Below are positions 32,605 through 40,758 of a stretch of 40,758 bases of DNA, one piece after another. Under the pieces are notes generated by a model. It saw nothing but the letters and a program-made list of their open reading frames with translations, had not been told where the DNA came from and did not search any database. Source of the DNA: JBCBST01 sp039819115 (GTDB lineage: Bacteria; Bacteroidota; Rhodothermia; Balneolales; Balneolaceae). The stretch spans positions 1-40,758 of the forward strand of contig JBCBST010000015.1 of the NCBI GenBank assembly GCA_039819115.1, written 5' to 3'. The position numbers and the translations under genes were made by a program. Within the stretch, counting starts at the first letter, position 1; every line of letters begins with the position of its first letter.

Positions 32605-34222
32605 ATTTATTCATGGATATGAGGAATTCTTCGTTGGAACGTGTTCCTTTTACTTTCTCCAGCAAGAAATCCATGGCTTCAAAACTGTTCATATTGGTCA
32701 GATAACGACGTAACAATACCACTTTTTCTCTCTCCTCGTCCGAAACCAGCAACTCCTCACGACGGGTACCACTCCGGAAAATATCAATGGCCGGGTACAA
32801 CCTACGATCCGATATACGTCGGTCGAGCACAATTTCCATATTACCGGTGCCCTTAAACTCCTCAAAAATCACGTCGTCCATCCTGGAACCGGTATCAATT
32901 AAAGCGGTAGCGAGAATGGTCAAAGATCCTCCCCCTTCCAGATTTCTAGCTGAGCTGAACTGCTGGCGAGGAACTTTAAGCGCTTCAGAATCGACCCCAC
33001 CAGTCATTGTGCGCCCTTTGTTCGACGCACATACATTATATGCTCTGGCCAACCGGGTAATAGAATCAAGCAGAAGTAATACATCATGACCACTCTCTAC
33101 CAGGCGTTTCGCTTTTTCGAACACAATTTCAGCTAAACCCTTGTGGTTTTCCGGTTTCTCATCAAACGTAGATGCGACGACCTCCGCTCCTTCTACCGTA
33201 CGCTCCATTTCCGTTACTTCTTCCGGGCGTTCATCAATAAGCAGGATCAGAATTTTGGCTTCCGGATGATTCTTGGAAACGGCGTTTGCGATATTTCGAA
33301 GTATGGTGGTTTTTCCCGTTTTGGGTTGAGCCACGATAAGTCCACGTGTTCCTTTTCCAACTGGTGCAAACAAATCGATAAACCGGGTAGAATACTCTGA
33401 AGCTTCATGCTCAAGCGAATACCGGCTATCGGGGTGTACCGGTAGTAAATCTTCGAAATCCGTACGGTTATCCACTTCTGCTGGGATTCGTCCGTTAACA
33501 CCTTCTACCCGGAGTAACGCAAAGTACCGTTCTCCAATTTTAGGAGGGCGTATGATACCGATTACACAATCTCCCTGTTTTAATCCAAATCGTTTAACCT
33601 GAGATGGAGAAACATAAATATCGTCCGGACTGGCTTTATAATTGTAGTTAACGGATCGCAGAAACCCATAGCCATCGGGTAAAATCTCCAGGGTACCTTC
33701 GTTAATTAAATACGGACCTAACTGGGGTTCGAGCTCGTCCAACCTGCCCTGCAAGGTTGGTGCATCAGAAACCGGCAACTGATCATGCTCATTGGGTTGC
33801 TTATTCTGGTCGTGTCTATTGGCCCGTGGTTCCTTTTTTGGAGCAGGTTCCGCTTTAGGTGGTTCTTTTTTATAGGAAACAATGTGTGATTGTCCTCCAT
33901 AGGCTGCACTGGGTTCTTCTTTTTCCCCGGGTTTCTTTGCTGCAGCAGTTCGTTCCGGCTTTGTTACCGGTTTTTCAGGCTCTTTTTGAGCCTGCTGTTC
34001 TTGATCAGGTGATGTGGAATTCGAATTCGACTGTTCCTTTTCTAACCCTAAGGTGTGTTGACTGGCTTTCTCCCGAATCTGATCAATCAATACTTGTTTA
34101 CGGACTCCCGTTACTCTGCCAACTCCAAGTGTTTTGGCCAGAGTTTTCAGCTCATCTAATTTCTTTTTCTCTAGAGATTCCAATTCTTCAACCGTGATAT
34201 GTACGGTCTTAACATTCGACAT
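32603..34222 (-). CDS. rho: Transcription termination factor Rho with low-complexity insertion
   Basis: RNA helicase that ends transcription. 539 residues, longer than the roughly 420 of E. coli. An N-terminal Rho domain (about 8-53) is followed by a Lys/Glu/Pro/Gln-rich region (about 55-160), then the cold-shock RNA-binding domain (GTLEILPDGYGFLRS, YVSPSQVKRFGL) and the RecA-like motor: Walker A AQPKTGKTT, ILLIDERPEEVTEM and LLLLDSITRLARAYN, and the Q/R loop GGVDSEALKVPR. Long charged insertions are common in Bacteroidota Rho. It lies downstream of folC on the same strand with a 90-base gap. Confidence 0.98.
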   Translation of the reverse strand: MSNVKTVHITVEELESLEKKKLDELKTLAKTLGVGRVTGVRKQVLIDQIREKASQHTLGLEKEQSNSNSTSPDQEQQAQKEPEKPVTKPERTAAAKKPGEKEEPSAAYGGQSHIVSYKKEPPKAEPAPKKEPRANRHDQNKQPNEHDQLPVSDAPTLQGRLDELEPQLGPYLINEGTLEILPDGYGFLRSVNYNYKASPDDIYVSPSQVKRFGLKQGDCVIGIIRPPKIGERYFALLRVEGVNGRIPAEVDNRTDFEDLLPVHPDSRYSLEHEASEYSTRFIDLFAPVGKGTRGLIVAQPKTGKTTILRNIANAVSKNHPEAKILILLIDERPEEVTEMERTVEGAEVVASTFDEKPENHKGLAEIVFEKAKRLVESGHDVLLLLDSITRLARAYNVCASNKGRTMTGGVDSEALKVPRQQFSSARNLEGGGSLTILATALIDTGSRMDDVIFEEFKGTGNMEIVLDRRISDRRLYPAIDIFRSGTRREELLVSDEEREKVVLLRRYLTNMNSFEAMDFLLEKVKGTRSNEEFLISMNK

Positions 34223-34312
34223 AGATATGAAACTAACTTGTGGTAATTAACTAACTAATTGTGGATAATCGTCGCTTTTTGAATGATGGAGTAGCTGAAA
34301 ACAGGTAAGCGA

Positions 34313-35566
34313 CTAAGGTTGTATTTCTCCGATCCATCGTCTTACAGTACTGTAAAAGTAAAAACTTCCCGCAAAAATTACTAACTCAGGGGTTAAATCG
34401 TCAAGTTTTTCAAGCACCATACGCTCAGTGAATGTATCCGCCTCTACCCAGTTACCGAGCTCATCGTTTGTTAATGCCCTGGGCGAATCACTCTCCAGGA
34501 ACCACCGTACCGGAAACTGGCGCAAACATGCGGCCACCTCTGGGGTAAGCTTATCGTTCATCAGGGTAAAAATCAAGATCGGTGTACGCCCCTCTTCCAC
34601 ACGTTGAACAGCTTCAAGGGTTGCTGCAAGCGCCTGTTCATTATGTGCTCCGGTAAAATACCAATCCCGGTCTACCGTCAGTTTCTCAAATCGTGCATGA
34701 AACGGAGGGCATGTTTCAATAGCAGTGTTCAACTGTTGTTCTTCAACCGGAAATGCACGGTTCAGAAGTGCCACACATTGCACAGCACAGGTCACATTCC
34801 ATGCATTCACCGGCTCTATAAATGTGGTGTTCCACTGCCGGCCATCCGTTAGGTGCACCCTTCCATGATGAAATGCCGGGTTTAACTCCGAACAATCCCA
34901 CACCCGGCTTCCTACATCCTTTGCCTTCCGCCGGATAACCGGTTTTACCTGATCCGGTATATTGCCTATAACTACCGGTATGGAGTTCTTTATGATTCCT
35001 GCCTTCTCATAGGCTATGTTTTCAAGAGTATGACCCAGTACATCCTGATGATCATATCCAATACTGGTTATGATGGAACACAGAGGAGTAATGATGTTTG
35101 TACTATCCAGGCGCCCGCCAAGCCCTGTTTCTATGACTGCAATGTCCACGTTCTTTTGCCTAAAATACCAAAACGCCAGACCGGTACTTATTTCAAAAAA
35201 AGTAACCGATTGTTCCTCCAACAAGGGGTTAATAAGGTTGAAGTAATTGATGATATCTTCATCAGGGATTTCCTCTTTTCCAACGCGTACCCGTTCGTTA
35301 TACCGCATGAGATGGGGCGAAGTAAACAGCCCTACAGAATAACCCGCCTCGCAGTATATATGCTCCAGCAGATGTGCCGTTGTCCCTTTGCCATTCGTGC
35401 CTGCGATATGGATACCGTTGAGCTCGTTTTGGGGATTCCCTACAAGATCGCATAACTGCTCAATACCGGTAAGGGCATAATGTACAGCATTTGCTCCACT
35501 GTCTTTAAATCTGGGAATACGTTCTAACGCCTCCCAAACCTGGTGAATGTGTGTGAATGCATTCAA
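34313..35566 (-). CDS. folC: Folylpolyglutamate synthase / dihydrofolate synthase
   Basis: Adds glutamate to dihydropteroate and folates. 417 residues with the Mur-ligase-like ATP loop IHIAGTNGKGTTAHLL (about 51-66), LFTSPHLMRYNERVRV, VIETGLGGRLDSTNII, SIGYDHQDVLG and the late AHNEQAL block (family HNP/HN). The start is TTG, overlapping the TGA of the aminotransferase gene (TTGA); no ATG lies nearby in frame. Coupling with a pabC-like gene makes a folate pair. Confidence 0.95.
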   Translation of the reverse strand: MNAFTHIHQVWEALERIPRFKDSGANAVHYALTGIEQLCDLVGNPQNELNGIHIAGTNGKGTTAHLLEHIYCEAGYSVGLFTSPHLMRYNERVRVGKEEIPDEDIINYFNLINPLLEEQSVTFFEISTGLAFWYFRQKNVDIAVIETGLGGRLDSTNIITPLCSIITSIGYDHQDVLGHTLENIAYEKAGIIKNSIPVVIGNIPDQVKPVIRRKAKDVGSRVWDCSELNPAFHHGRVHLTDGRQWNTTFIEPVNAWNVTCAVQCVALLNRAFPVEEQQLNTAIETCPPFHARFEKLTVDRDWYFTGAHNEQALAATLEAVQRVEEGRTPILIFTLMNDKLTPEVAACLRQFPVRWFLESDSPRALTNDELGNWVEADTFTERMVLEKLDDLTPELVIFAGSFYFYSTVRRWIGEIQP

Positions 35567-36417
35567 GCAGCGAGTGCTTCCTGTTTTGCGTTTTCGAATG
35601 CCCGTTTTATGAAGGTGTACACAGCATTTCGTTCAGGAAATCTGCGATGATCGACCGATGAGACCCGTAGGATTTCCTTTACGGAGTTGGTGGCAAAAGC
35701 GAAATCGGCCTCGAGTAAATCGGTAAGTAAGAACTTCCCTTCTTGTATGGAAAACCCTGATTCGCGGACTACATCGATGACCATAGATCGGATGATGCCC
35801 GGAAGTAAGTCACATTCAACAGAAGGGGTAAACACGGTATTTCCTTTTATCCAGAACATGTTTGCACTCGTAGCCTCACTCACATTACCGTTTATGGTAA
35901 GCATTAACGCATCATCATAATGATGCTCATTCGCCTCTTTTGCAGCAAGTACGTAGTTTAGGGCATTCGAGAGTTTCACCGCCCGCGATAAGGAAACTGA
36001 AGGTATGGCACGCACCGAAGAGGTATGTAACGACAGTTGGTCTGATGATTCCGGGATGGCCTGAACAGAAACCGACCAGTTTGCTTTTTTGGAGGCCGAA
36101 TAATACCCGCGGGCACCATCTCTCCAACATTGAATACGTACCATGGCATCGTCACGGGCTTTACCATTCATCCGCAAGAGTCGTTGAATGGCTTCCTTCA
36201 GGTAAGGAGAGCTAAATGGAACCGCCAGTTTAAGATACTCCATGCCTTCGGATAATCGCTCAATACGTTCCTCCCACTTCAAAAAATAGGAGTCATAGGT
36301 ACGCAAGGTCTCAAAGCATCCATCCCCATACATTAACCCTCTGGATTGCATAGACACAACGGGGTCGTTCTCCAGGCAAAGACCACCGTTAAAAATCACA
36401 ATGGGTTCAATTTTCAT
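35563..36417 (-). CDS. pabC: PLP-dependent class IV aminotransferase, probable aminodeoxychorismate lyase
   Basis: 284 residues of the branched-chain aminotransferase/4-amino-4-deoxychorismate lyase fold. Visible features are GLMYGDGCFETLRTY near the start, the lysine that binds PLP in VKLSNALNYVLAA (about residue 148), NGNVSEATSANMFW for the phosphate cup, and LLPGIIRSMV. Directly upstream of and overlapping folC, which favours the folate role (4-aminobenzoate formation) over branched-chain amino acid transfer; the two cannot be separated by fold alone. Its start overlaps the end of the thioredoxin-like gene by 11 bases. Confidence 0.8.
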   Translation of the reverse strand: MKIEPIVIFNGGLCLENDPVVSMQSRGLMYGDGCFETLRTYDSYFLKWEERIERLSEGMEYLKLAVPFSSPYLKEAIQRLLRMNGKARDDAMVRIQCWRDGARGYYSASKKANWSVSVQAIPESSDQLSLHTSSVRAIPSVSLSRAVKLSNALNYVLAAKEANEHHYDDALMLTINGNVSEATSANMFWIKGNTVFTPSVECDLLPGIIRSMVIDVVRESGFSIQEGKFLLTDLLEADFAFATNSVKEILRVSSVDHRRFPERNAVYTFIKRAFENAKQEALAA

Positions 36418-36934
36418 TCAACAGGTTCCTGATACGTCCTATGGTTTCTTCCGGCTTGTATCCCACTCCGGTTTGAGTCTGCCCCGTTTCCTCAACAAAA
36501 ACATAACTGGGGATCCCGGGCACTTTCCAGGCATTGTATAGCTTTGCACCATCTACGAATGTAAAACCCGAATATTCGGGTAACTCACCTAAGGTATCCC
36601 GTGCATCTAACACCACCGCTCCCAGTATAATCAACTCTGGGTAATTTGTCGAAAGAAAATCGAGTTCTTTTAATAATGCCTTTGACTTACCCGACCACGA
36701 AGCCCAAAATACAATGAGCACCTCATGATCCTGGTAAGAAGATAAGGTGAGGGTTTCTTCCCCTTGTATGAGCGGCAAGGGACGAATAAAGAGAGAGTCA
36801 TCTTCAGCTACAGCCTTGGAAAAGCGTTCATCCTGACGGCCTTTAAAGCTGAACGAGGAAATAACGATAGCAATCATGGTCAATAGTGCCACCCCTCCCA
36901 TGAACGGAAAAAAATACTTTTGATCTAATTTCAT
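36407..36934 (-). CDS. Membrane-anchored thioredoxin-fold protein lacking both active-site cysteines
   Basis: 175 residues: a single N-terminal membrane helix (about 10-28) and a TlpA-like domain facing the periplasm. Strand and helix order are normal (EVLIVFWASWSGKSKALLKELDFL, then VPGIPSYVFVEETG with the cis-proline), but the WCxxC site reads W-S-G-K-S: both cysteines are Ser (81 and 84). No other cysteine is present in the protein. It cannot do thiol exchange and may bind a partner or substrate instead. It is first in a row with pabC and folC, sharing an 11-base overlap with pabC, and follows the GH13 gene by 31 bases. Confidence 0.85.
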   Translation of the reverse strand: MKLDQKYFFPFMGGVALLTMIAIVISSFSFKGRQDERFSKAVAEDDSLFIRPLPLIQGEETLTLSSYQDHEVLIVFWASWSGKSKALLKELDFLSTNYPELIILGAVVLDARDTLGELPEYSGFTFVDGAKLYNAWKVPGIPSYVFVEETGQTQTGVGYKPEETIGRIRNLLNEN

Positions 36935-36965
36935 AAACCTGAATAACGCTCAGGGCAAGATAGGG

Positions 36966-38750
36966 CTATTTTAGCACAAGGCCACTTAAGGGTGCAACTT
37001 CAAACCTAAGAACGTTGTCTTCGGGTTGAAAGGACTGAGTGGCATCAAGTGCATTCACAAACATCGCTTTCGAGACATCAGCCCCGAGCGGGATCGCCAC
37101 ATCTGCAGCTGTATCCGATGCGTTAATGGCCACAAAAACCGTTTCATTACCGAGCGATCTTTTGAATACGACCAGATCACGTTCAACATCAATCAATTCA
37201 AAGGCTGAGACGCCCATCTGAAGTACCCTGGAGTCGTTTCTCATTTGAATTAACTGCTGATAATACCTGAATAACTCCGCATCAAATACATTAGGGTCGG
37301 CAGGGCGATTTTCACCATAAGGATGGTGCGTTTCCGGGGCGTACTCCAATTCCTCCCACAACATGGGCTTGCGATCGTCCGGATCATCTGCTCCCCACAT
37401 GCCTGCTTCTGTGCCGTAATAGATCATTGGGGCACCCTGCCAGGTGAATTGAAGAAGAGCTACTAACCGTTGAATCTCCCATTCTTTCCAGGTGGGCTTT
37501 CGTACATCAAATCCATCTCTTGGTTTACCTTCCCGGTCGTACCCTCTTCCGGGGTTAACAATGATGGACGGCAACCGTGCAGTGTCATGACTGTCCATCA
37601 GGTTTTGGAGTTGGTGTTTCATGCCCTGCGGATATTCCTGGTCTACCGCCATAAGACGGTCAGCAAACTCCTGCGGATCGATGGTATGATCAATAATCCA
37701 GTCTTTAGCTGCATAAGCAAACCGGTAGTTCATCACCGAATTGAACTGATCGTCCGTCAAAAACTCTCTGGCTTTATCCGTCCAGATCTCAGCTATGGTG
37801 ATGGCATCAGGATTAATTTCCTTCACCAAGCCATGCCATTCCTTCCAAAACGCATGCCCTACCTCCTCGGCCACATCAAGCCTCCAGCCATCAATACCAT
37901 CGGAAGGGTCGCCATCACCGTTCGGATCCATCCAGCGTCTGGTCACATCAAACACATGCTCTCTAATGGGCGGTATCAGGTTTCCCTCCTCTTCTCTGAA
38001 CACGGGAAGTCCTTTAAATCCCCACCAACCCTCGTAGTCAAATTCATTTTGTGGTGTTGAAGGATCATCGTAAGAGGTTACGATATACCAGTCTTTATAG
38101 GCCGATTTTTCCTGGTTTCTAACCAGATCCTGAAAGGCCCAAAACTCTGTTCCGGTATGGTTGAACACCCCATCAATCACTACTTTTATATCTCGCTTAT
38201 GTGCTTCTTCGATTAAGGTAAGGAATAGCTTATCTCCTTCCGTCCAGGCCCATGTTTGTGCATTTCCAGGATCTTCTGCTTCAAACTGTGCCACATCAGC
38301 TTCCGGATTAGAACCAAAGTTGCGATCGATATGATGATAGTAGGAGGCATCGTATTTATGCAGAGATTGTGCATCGAACACCGGGTTAAAGTAGATACCA
38401 CCAATTCCCAATTCTTTCAGATAATCCAGCTTGTCAATCACACCCTGCAAATCACCGCCGTAGCGTCGGTTAAACACGGTTCCGTAAAAGTCATCAGAAG
38501 CCTGTTCTTCCCAGTCATCACGGGCATACCAGTCAGAAGTCCATTCCGAAACCTTCCAGTTTTCAGGGCCACGGGCCCGGTTTGCATCGGGATCGTTTCC
38601 AGGATCGGCATTATGAAATCGTTCGGGGAAGATTTGGTACCAAACGATTCCCTTAGCCCAATCCGGATCTGTTTCCGTTTGTTCTGGTTGGGTTTGAGTA
38701 CAACCAAATCCTAGTAGTGAGCAGCATACAAGACATAAAAAGTATCGCAT
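36966..38750 (-). CDS. GH13 alpha-amylase-family lipoprotein (neopullulanase-like)
   Basis: Cleaves alpha-glucans at the cell envelope. 594 residues with lipobox LGFGC (Cys17). The barrel shows WYQIFPERFHN, GGDLQGVIDKLDYLKELGIGGIYFNPVF, DGVFNHTG, GWRLDVAEEVG (nucleophile Asp near 296), ITIAEIWTDK (acid/base Glu near 319) and NLMDSHDTARL (third Asp). A domain-B-like loop with an inserted acidic stretch and a C-terminal beta domain (FVAINASDTAADVAIPLG) complete the fold. The pattern is nearest to neopullulanase/cyclomaltodextrinase types such as SusA. It is next to a maltose-like MFS transporter and another GH13 gene. Confidence 0.93.
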   Translation of the reverse strand: MRYFLCLVCCSLLGFGCTQTQPEQTETDPDWAKGIVWYQIFPERFHNADPGNDPDANRARGPENWKVSEWTSDWYARDDWEEQASDDFYGTVFNRRYGGDLQGVIDKLDYLKELGIGGIYFNPVFDAQSLHKYDASYYHHIDRNFGSNPEADVAQFEAEDPGNAQTWAWTEGDKLFLTLIEEAHKRDIKVVIDGVFNHTGTEFWAFQDLVRNQEKSAYKDWYIVTSYDDPSTPQNEFDYEGWWGFKGLPVFREEEGNLIPPIREHVFDVTRRWMDPNGDGDPSDGIDGWRLDVAEEVGHAFWKEWHGLVKEINPDAITIAEIWTDKAREFLTDDQFNSVMNYRFAYAAKDWIIDHTIDPQEFADRLMAVDQEYPQGMKHQLQNLMDSHDTARLPSIIVNPGRGYDREGKPRDGFDVRKPTWKEWEIQRLVALLQFTWQGAPMIYYGTEAGMWGADDPDDRKPMLWEELEYAPETHHPYGENRPADPNVFDAELFRYYQQLIQMRNDSRVLQMGVSAFELIDVERDLVVFKRSLGNETVFVAINASDTAADVAIPLGADVSKAMFVNALDATQSFQPEDNVLRFEVAPLSGLVLK

Positions 38751-38843
38751 CGAAGTAAATTGAAGAAGTGTAAGTAGGTGAAGTGCTTTTCACTCAAATC
38801 CATCCCGAACATCAGAATTCGAGATGAATTCCCGGAGATCGCT

Positions 38844-38857
38844 CCGTTCCAGAACGG
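38844..38857. promoter_or_regulatory. Palindrome upstream of the GH13 gene, possible operator
   Basis: CCGTTC-CA-GAACGG is a perfect 6+6 inverted repeat in the 176-base gap between the MFS and GH13 genes. It lies about 94 bases before the GH13 start. A pair of GAATTC palindromes lies beside it (about 38815-38832). No second copy was noticed, so regulatory meaning is a guess. Nothing else was recognised in this gap. Confidence 0.3.
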
Positions 38858-38926
38858 GTTGCTATGACTTATTGGAGTCCTGAACCAAGTCGTAACACGC
38901 ACCCATTTCAAAAACAGATTACCGTT

Positions 38927-40426
38927 CTATTGATCTGTAATGTCTTCCACTTTCAAACAGAGCAAGCCGGATACAATCATGGAAACTCCTCCGAGCACCA
39001 GAATAAGTACCGTTTGTCCATCAAAAAGTGTGTTTAAAATGAACCCCAAAACAGATGCCGCCATAATTTGGGGAATCACGATAAAGAAGTTAAACACTCC
39101 CATATAATACCCCATCTTATCTTCTGGTAGTGATCCGGATAAAATGGCATAGGGCATGGAGAGAATACTTGCCCAGGCAATCCCAACTCCAATCATGCTT
39201 AACCAAAGGTAGCTTGGAACAGAGATAAAATAGATGGAAATCAAGCCAGCCCCACCACAGAATAAGGCCAGCATATGCGTAATTTTACGGTTTGTTTTAC
39301 GAGCCACCCACGGAATAAAAATAGCCGCCAACGCTGCAATACCGTTATATCCTCCAAAGAGGTTACTTACCATATCCGCACCTTGATTATACAGAAGAGA
39401 GGTGGTATCTGATGTACCGTAAATATGCGAAGTAACCGCAGATGTGGTATAGATCCACATAGAAAACAGCGCAAACCAGGTAAAGAACTGCACAAAGGCC
39501 AGCTGCACCATCGTTTTAGGCATCGTGTTAAAGTCTTTAACAATATGTACCAATGCAGACTTAGTATGACCACCGTTAATTAACGCTCTTCCTATCAGGT
39601 GTACGAGTCCAAAAAAGATGAGTCCGCCTCCAAGTACATGCAATTGTGAGTCAATCCCTCTTAAAGCAACAAACAACGAAAACGCTGCTCCAACCAAAAT
39701 AGAAGAGACTCCAATATTTAGAAACTTCTTCGAAAAATGAGCCTTCTCTTCATCGGCAACAGCAACATCATCATGAACTTCATCATCTTCAGGCGGATAT
39801 TCCTTAGTTGTAAATACGGTCCACATTACCGTTATAAAATACATCGTCGCCCCAATGTAAAAGGAGTATTTTACCGATGGGGGAATCACTCCTTCCGGAG
39901 CGGTATTCGGGATATCCAGTATGTTCGCGAATATCCAAGGCAGAAATGAAGCAATCAGGGCACCCACACCGATAAAGAAACTCTGCATGGCAAAACCCGA
40001 TGTACGTTGCTCATCGGGTAATAAATCACCTACAAATGCTCTGAAAGGTTCCATGGTGATGTTAATAGAAGCATCCATAATCCAAAGCACACCAACAGCA
40101 ATCCAAAGAGCCGATGAATTTGGCATGGCTAATAAGGCAATGGCTCCCGTTATAGCTCCTAGTGCAAAATAAGGTCGTCGTCGTCCCCACTTGGGAAGCC
40201 AGGTTCTATCGGAGTAATATCCAATAATAGGCTGAACGATCAATCCTGTTACCGGAGCAGCTAACCAATAAATGGCCAGGCTGGACGTGTCGGCGCCAAG
40301 GGTTTCAAAGATTCGGCTGGTATTCGCGTTCTGAAGTGCGAACCCCATTTGAATACCCAGAAATCCAAAGCTCATATTCAATATTTGAATAAACGATAGT
40401 CTGGGTTTTGTTGTGGTTGCTTGCAT
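38927..40426 (-). CDS. MFS sugar transporter of the SLC45/MalT type
   Basis: 499 residues with about twelve membrane segments. The loop YSDRTWLPKWGRRRPY (71-86) is the family hallmark (D-R-x-G-R-R-R-P). This group carries maltose, sucrose and related disaccharides with protons. A charged cytoplasmic loop (PPEDDEVHDDVAVADEEKAHF, about 213-233) splits the two halves. Flanked by GH13 enzymes on both sides, so maltose or malto-oligosaccharides are the likely cargo. 25 bases separate it from the upstream GH13 gene. Confidence 0.9.
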   Translation of the reverse strand: MQATTTKPRLSFIQILNMSFGFLGIQMGFALQNANTSRIFETLGADTSSLAIYWLAAPVTGLIVQPIIGYYSDRTWLPKWGRRRPYFALGAITGAIALLAMPNSSALWIAVGVLWIMDASINITMEPFRAFVGDLLPDEQRTSGFAMQSFFIGVGALIASFLPWIFANILDIPNTAPEGVIPPSVKYSFYIGATMYFITVMWTVFTTKEYPPEDDEVHDDVAVADEEKAHFSKKFLNIGVSSILVGAAFSLFVALRGIDSQLHVLGGGLIFFGLVHLIGRALINGGHTKSALVHIVKDFNTMPKTMVQLAFVQFFTWFALFSMWIYTTSAVTSHIYGTSDTTSLLYNQGADMVSNLFGGYNGIAALAAIFIPWVARKTNRKITHMLALFCGGAGLISIYFISVPSYLWLSMIGVGIAWASILSMPYAILSGSLPEDKMGYYMGVFNFFIVIPQIMAASVLGFILNTLFDGQTVLILVLGGVSMIVSGLLCLKVEDITDQ

Positions 40427-40451
40427 AAGTATTCAGCCTAAATGAATAATA

Positions 40452-40758
40452 TTACTTAGAGAAAATAATCCACTCGTTGGCAGGAAACTCCAGGGTGTTC
40501 CCCCCATCAAAAGTCACATCATCAGCACTCATAGCCGTGAAAGAATCGTCTACATTGAGGGTGCTCAAATCCAGTGAAACGGCTTCTGTTCCAAAGTTCA
40601 GGGCTACAACCACCTCATTACCGCCTTTCTTGCGGGAGTACACCATGACCTCATCGTTAGGTGCATTTAGTATCGTTAGCTCACCTCCGAATGCTCCATT
40701 CCAAAGTGCCTGATTTTCGCGTTTAAGGGCTAACAAATCGGTATAGAATGCTTCGTAT
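40452..40758 (-). CDS. C-terminal fragment of a GH13 alpha-glucosidase/amylase
   Basis: The frame is open through the right edge. The visible 100 or so residues begin with YEAFYTDLLALKRENQALWNG, the helix that ends the barrel in GH13 enzymes (FYxxLIxLRKxNPAL type), and continue as the beta-sandwich domain C (VMVYSRKKGGNEVVVALNFG ... ANEWIIFSK). The catalytic residues lie outside the window. It belongs with the MFS and GH13 genes that follow on the same strand. Confidence 0.85.
   Translation of the reverse strand, partial: YEAFYTDLLALKRENQALWNGAFGGELTILNAPNDEVMVYSRKKGGNEVVVALNFGTEAVSLDLSTLNVDDSFTAMSADDVTFDGGNTLEFPANEWIIFSK

Noticed and set aside
34271..34313. Hairpin GTCGCTT/AAGCGAC between folC and rho
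   Set aside because: Only 7 bp with a loop of about 29 bases and no T run; too weak to call as a terminator or rho leader element.
1..40758. CRISPR arrays, tRNA or rRNA genes, insertion sequences, prophage genes
   Set aside because: None was recognised by reading; no regularly spaced repeats, transposase or integrase motifs were found in the translated frames.

Overview
The window looks like a chromosomal segment from a Bacteroidota-type bacterium, most likely of the Balneolota/Rhodothermota side. The evidence is two large secreted proteins that end in C-terminal sorting domains with an NYPNPFNP-type start and a short KxLLIK/RMTLIK-type end, a TonB-dependent receptor with a carboxypeptidase-like N-terminal domain, many lipoproteins, and a Rho factor with a long low-complexity insertion. 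The assignment is an inference from protein style only. No rRNA, tRNA, CRISPR array, transposase or prophage gene was seen, and no gene-free stretch exceeds about 180 bases.

Left edge to 3.6 kb (minus strand, apart from the tail of a TPR protein at the edge): queD-queE-SDR (7-deazaguanine/queuosine precursor genes), a clear rho-independent terminator, two thioredoxin-fold proteins and an alkyltransferase-like DNA repair protein.

3.6 to 27.3 kb is a beta-mannan utilisation locus. On the minus strand, in order of transcription, it holds a TonB-dependent receptor, a secreted beta-helix protein, a GH130 mannosylglucose phosphorylase, an AGE-family epimerase, a multidomain GH5 enzyme, a GH5 mannanase lipoprotein, a sulfatase lipoprotein, a GH26 lipoprotein, a GPH-type sugar symporter, a second GH26 lipoprotein, a Tat-type TIM-barrel protein and a secreted metallophosphoesterase. 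A divergent ROK-family regulator and a third GH26 lipoprotein with its own promoter lie on the plus strand. The logic matches the known Bacteroides fragilis scheme: surface mannanases release mannobiose, a symporter imports it, the epimerase makes mannosyl-glucose, and GH130 phosphorolysis yields mannose-1-phosphate and glucose. There is no SusD; the beta-helix protein takes its position. A 17-base sequence with a 13-base inverted repeat occurs just downstream of the receptor promoter and inside the promoter of the third GH26 gene, and is a good candidate operator for the ROK regulator.

27.4 to 36.9 kb is mostly housekeeping: a DUF2520 Rossmann protein and a MEMO-like protein without metal ligands, an Sfp-type phosphopantetheinyl transferase, lysS, a LolC/E-type permease, rho, folC, a pabC-like class IV aminotransferase and a thioredoxin-fold membrane protein lacking both active-site cysteines.

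37 kb to the right edge is the start of an alpha-glucan locus: a GH13 lipoprotein, an SLC45/MalT-like MFS sugar transporter, and the C-terminus of another GH13 enzyme that runs off the window.
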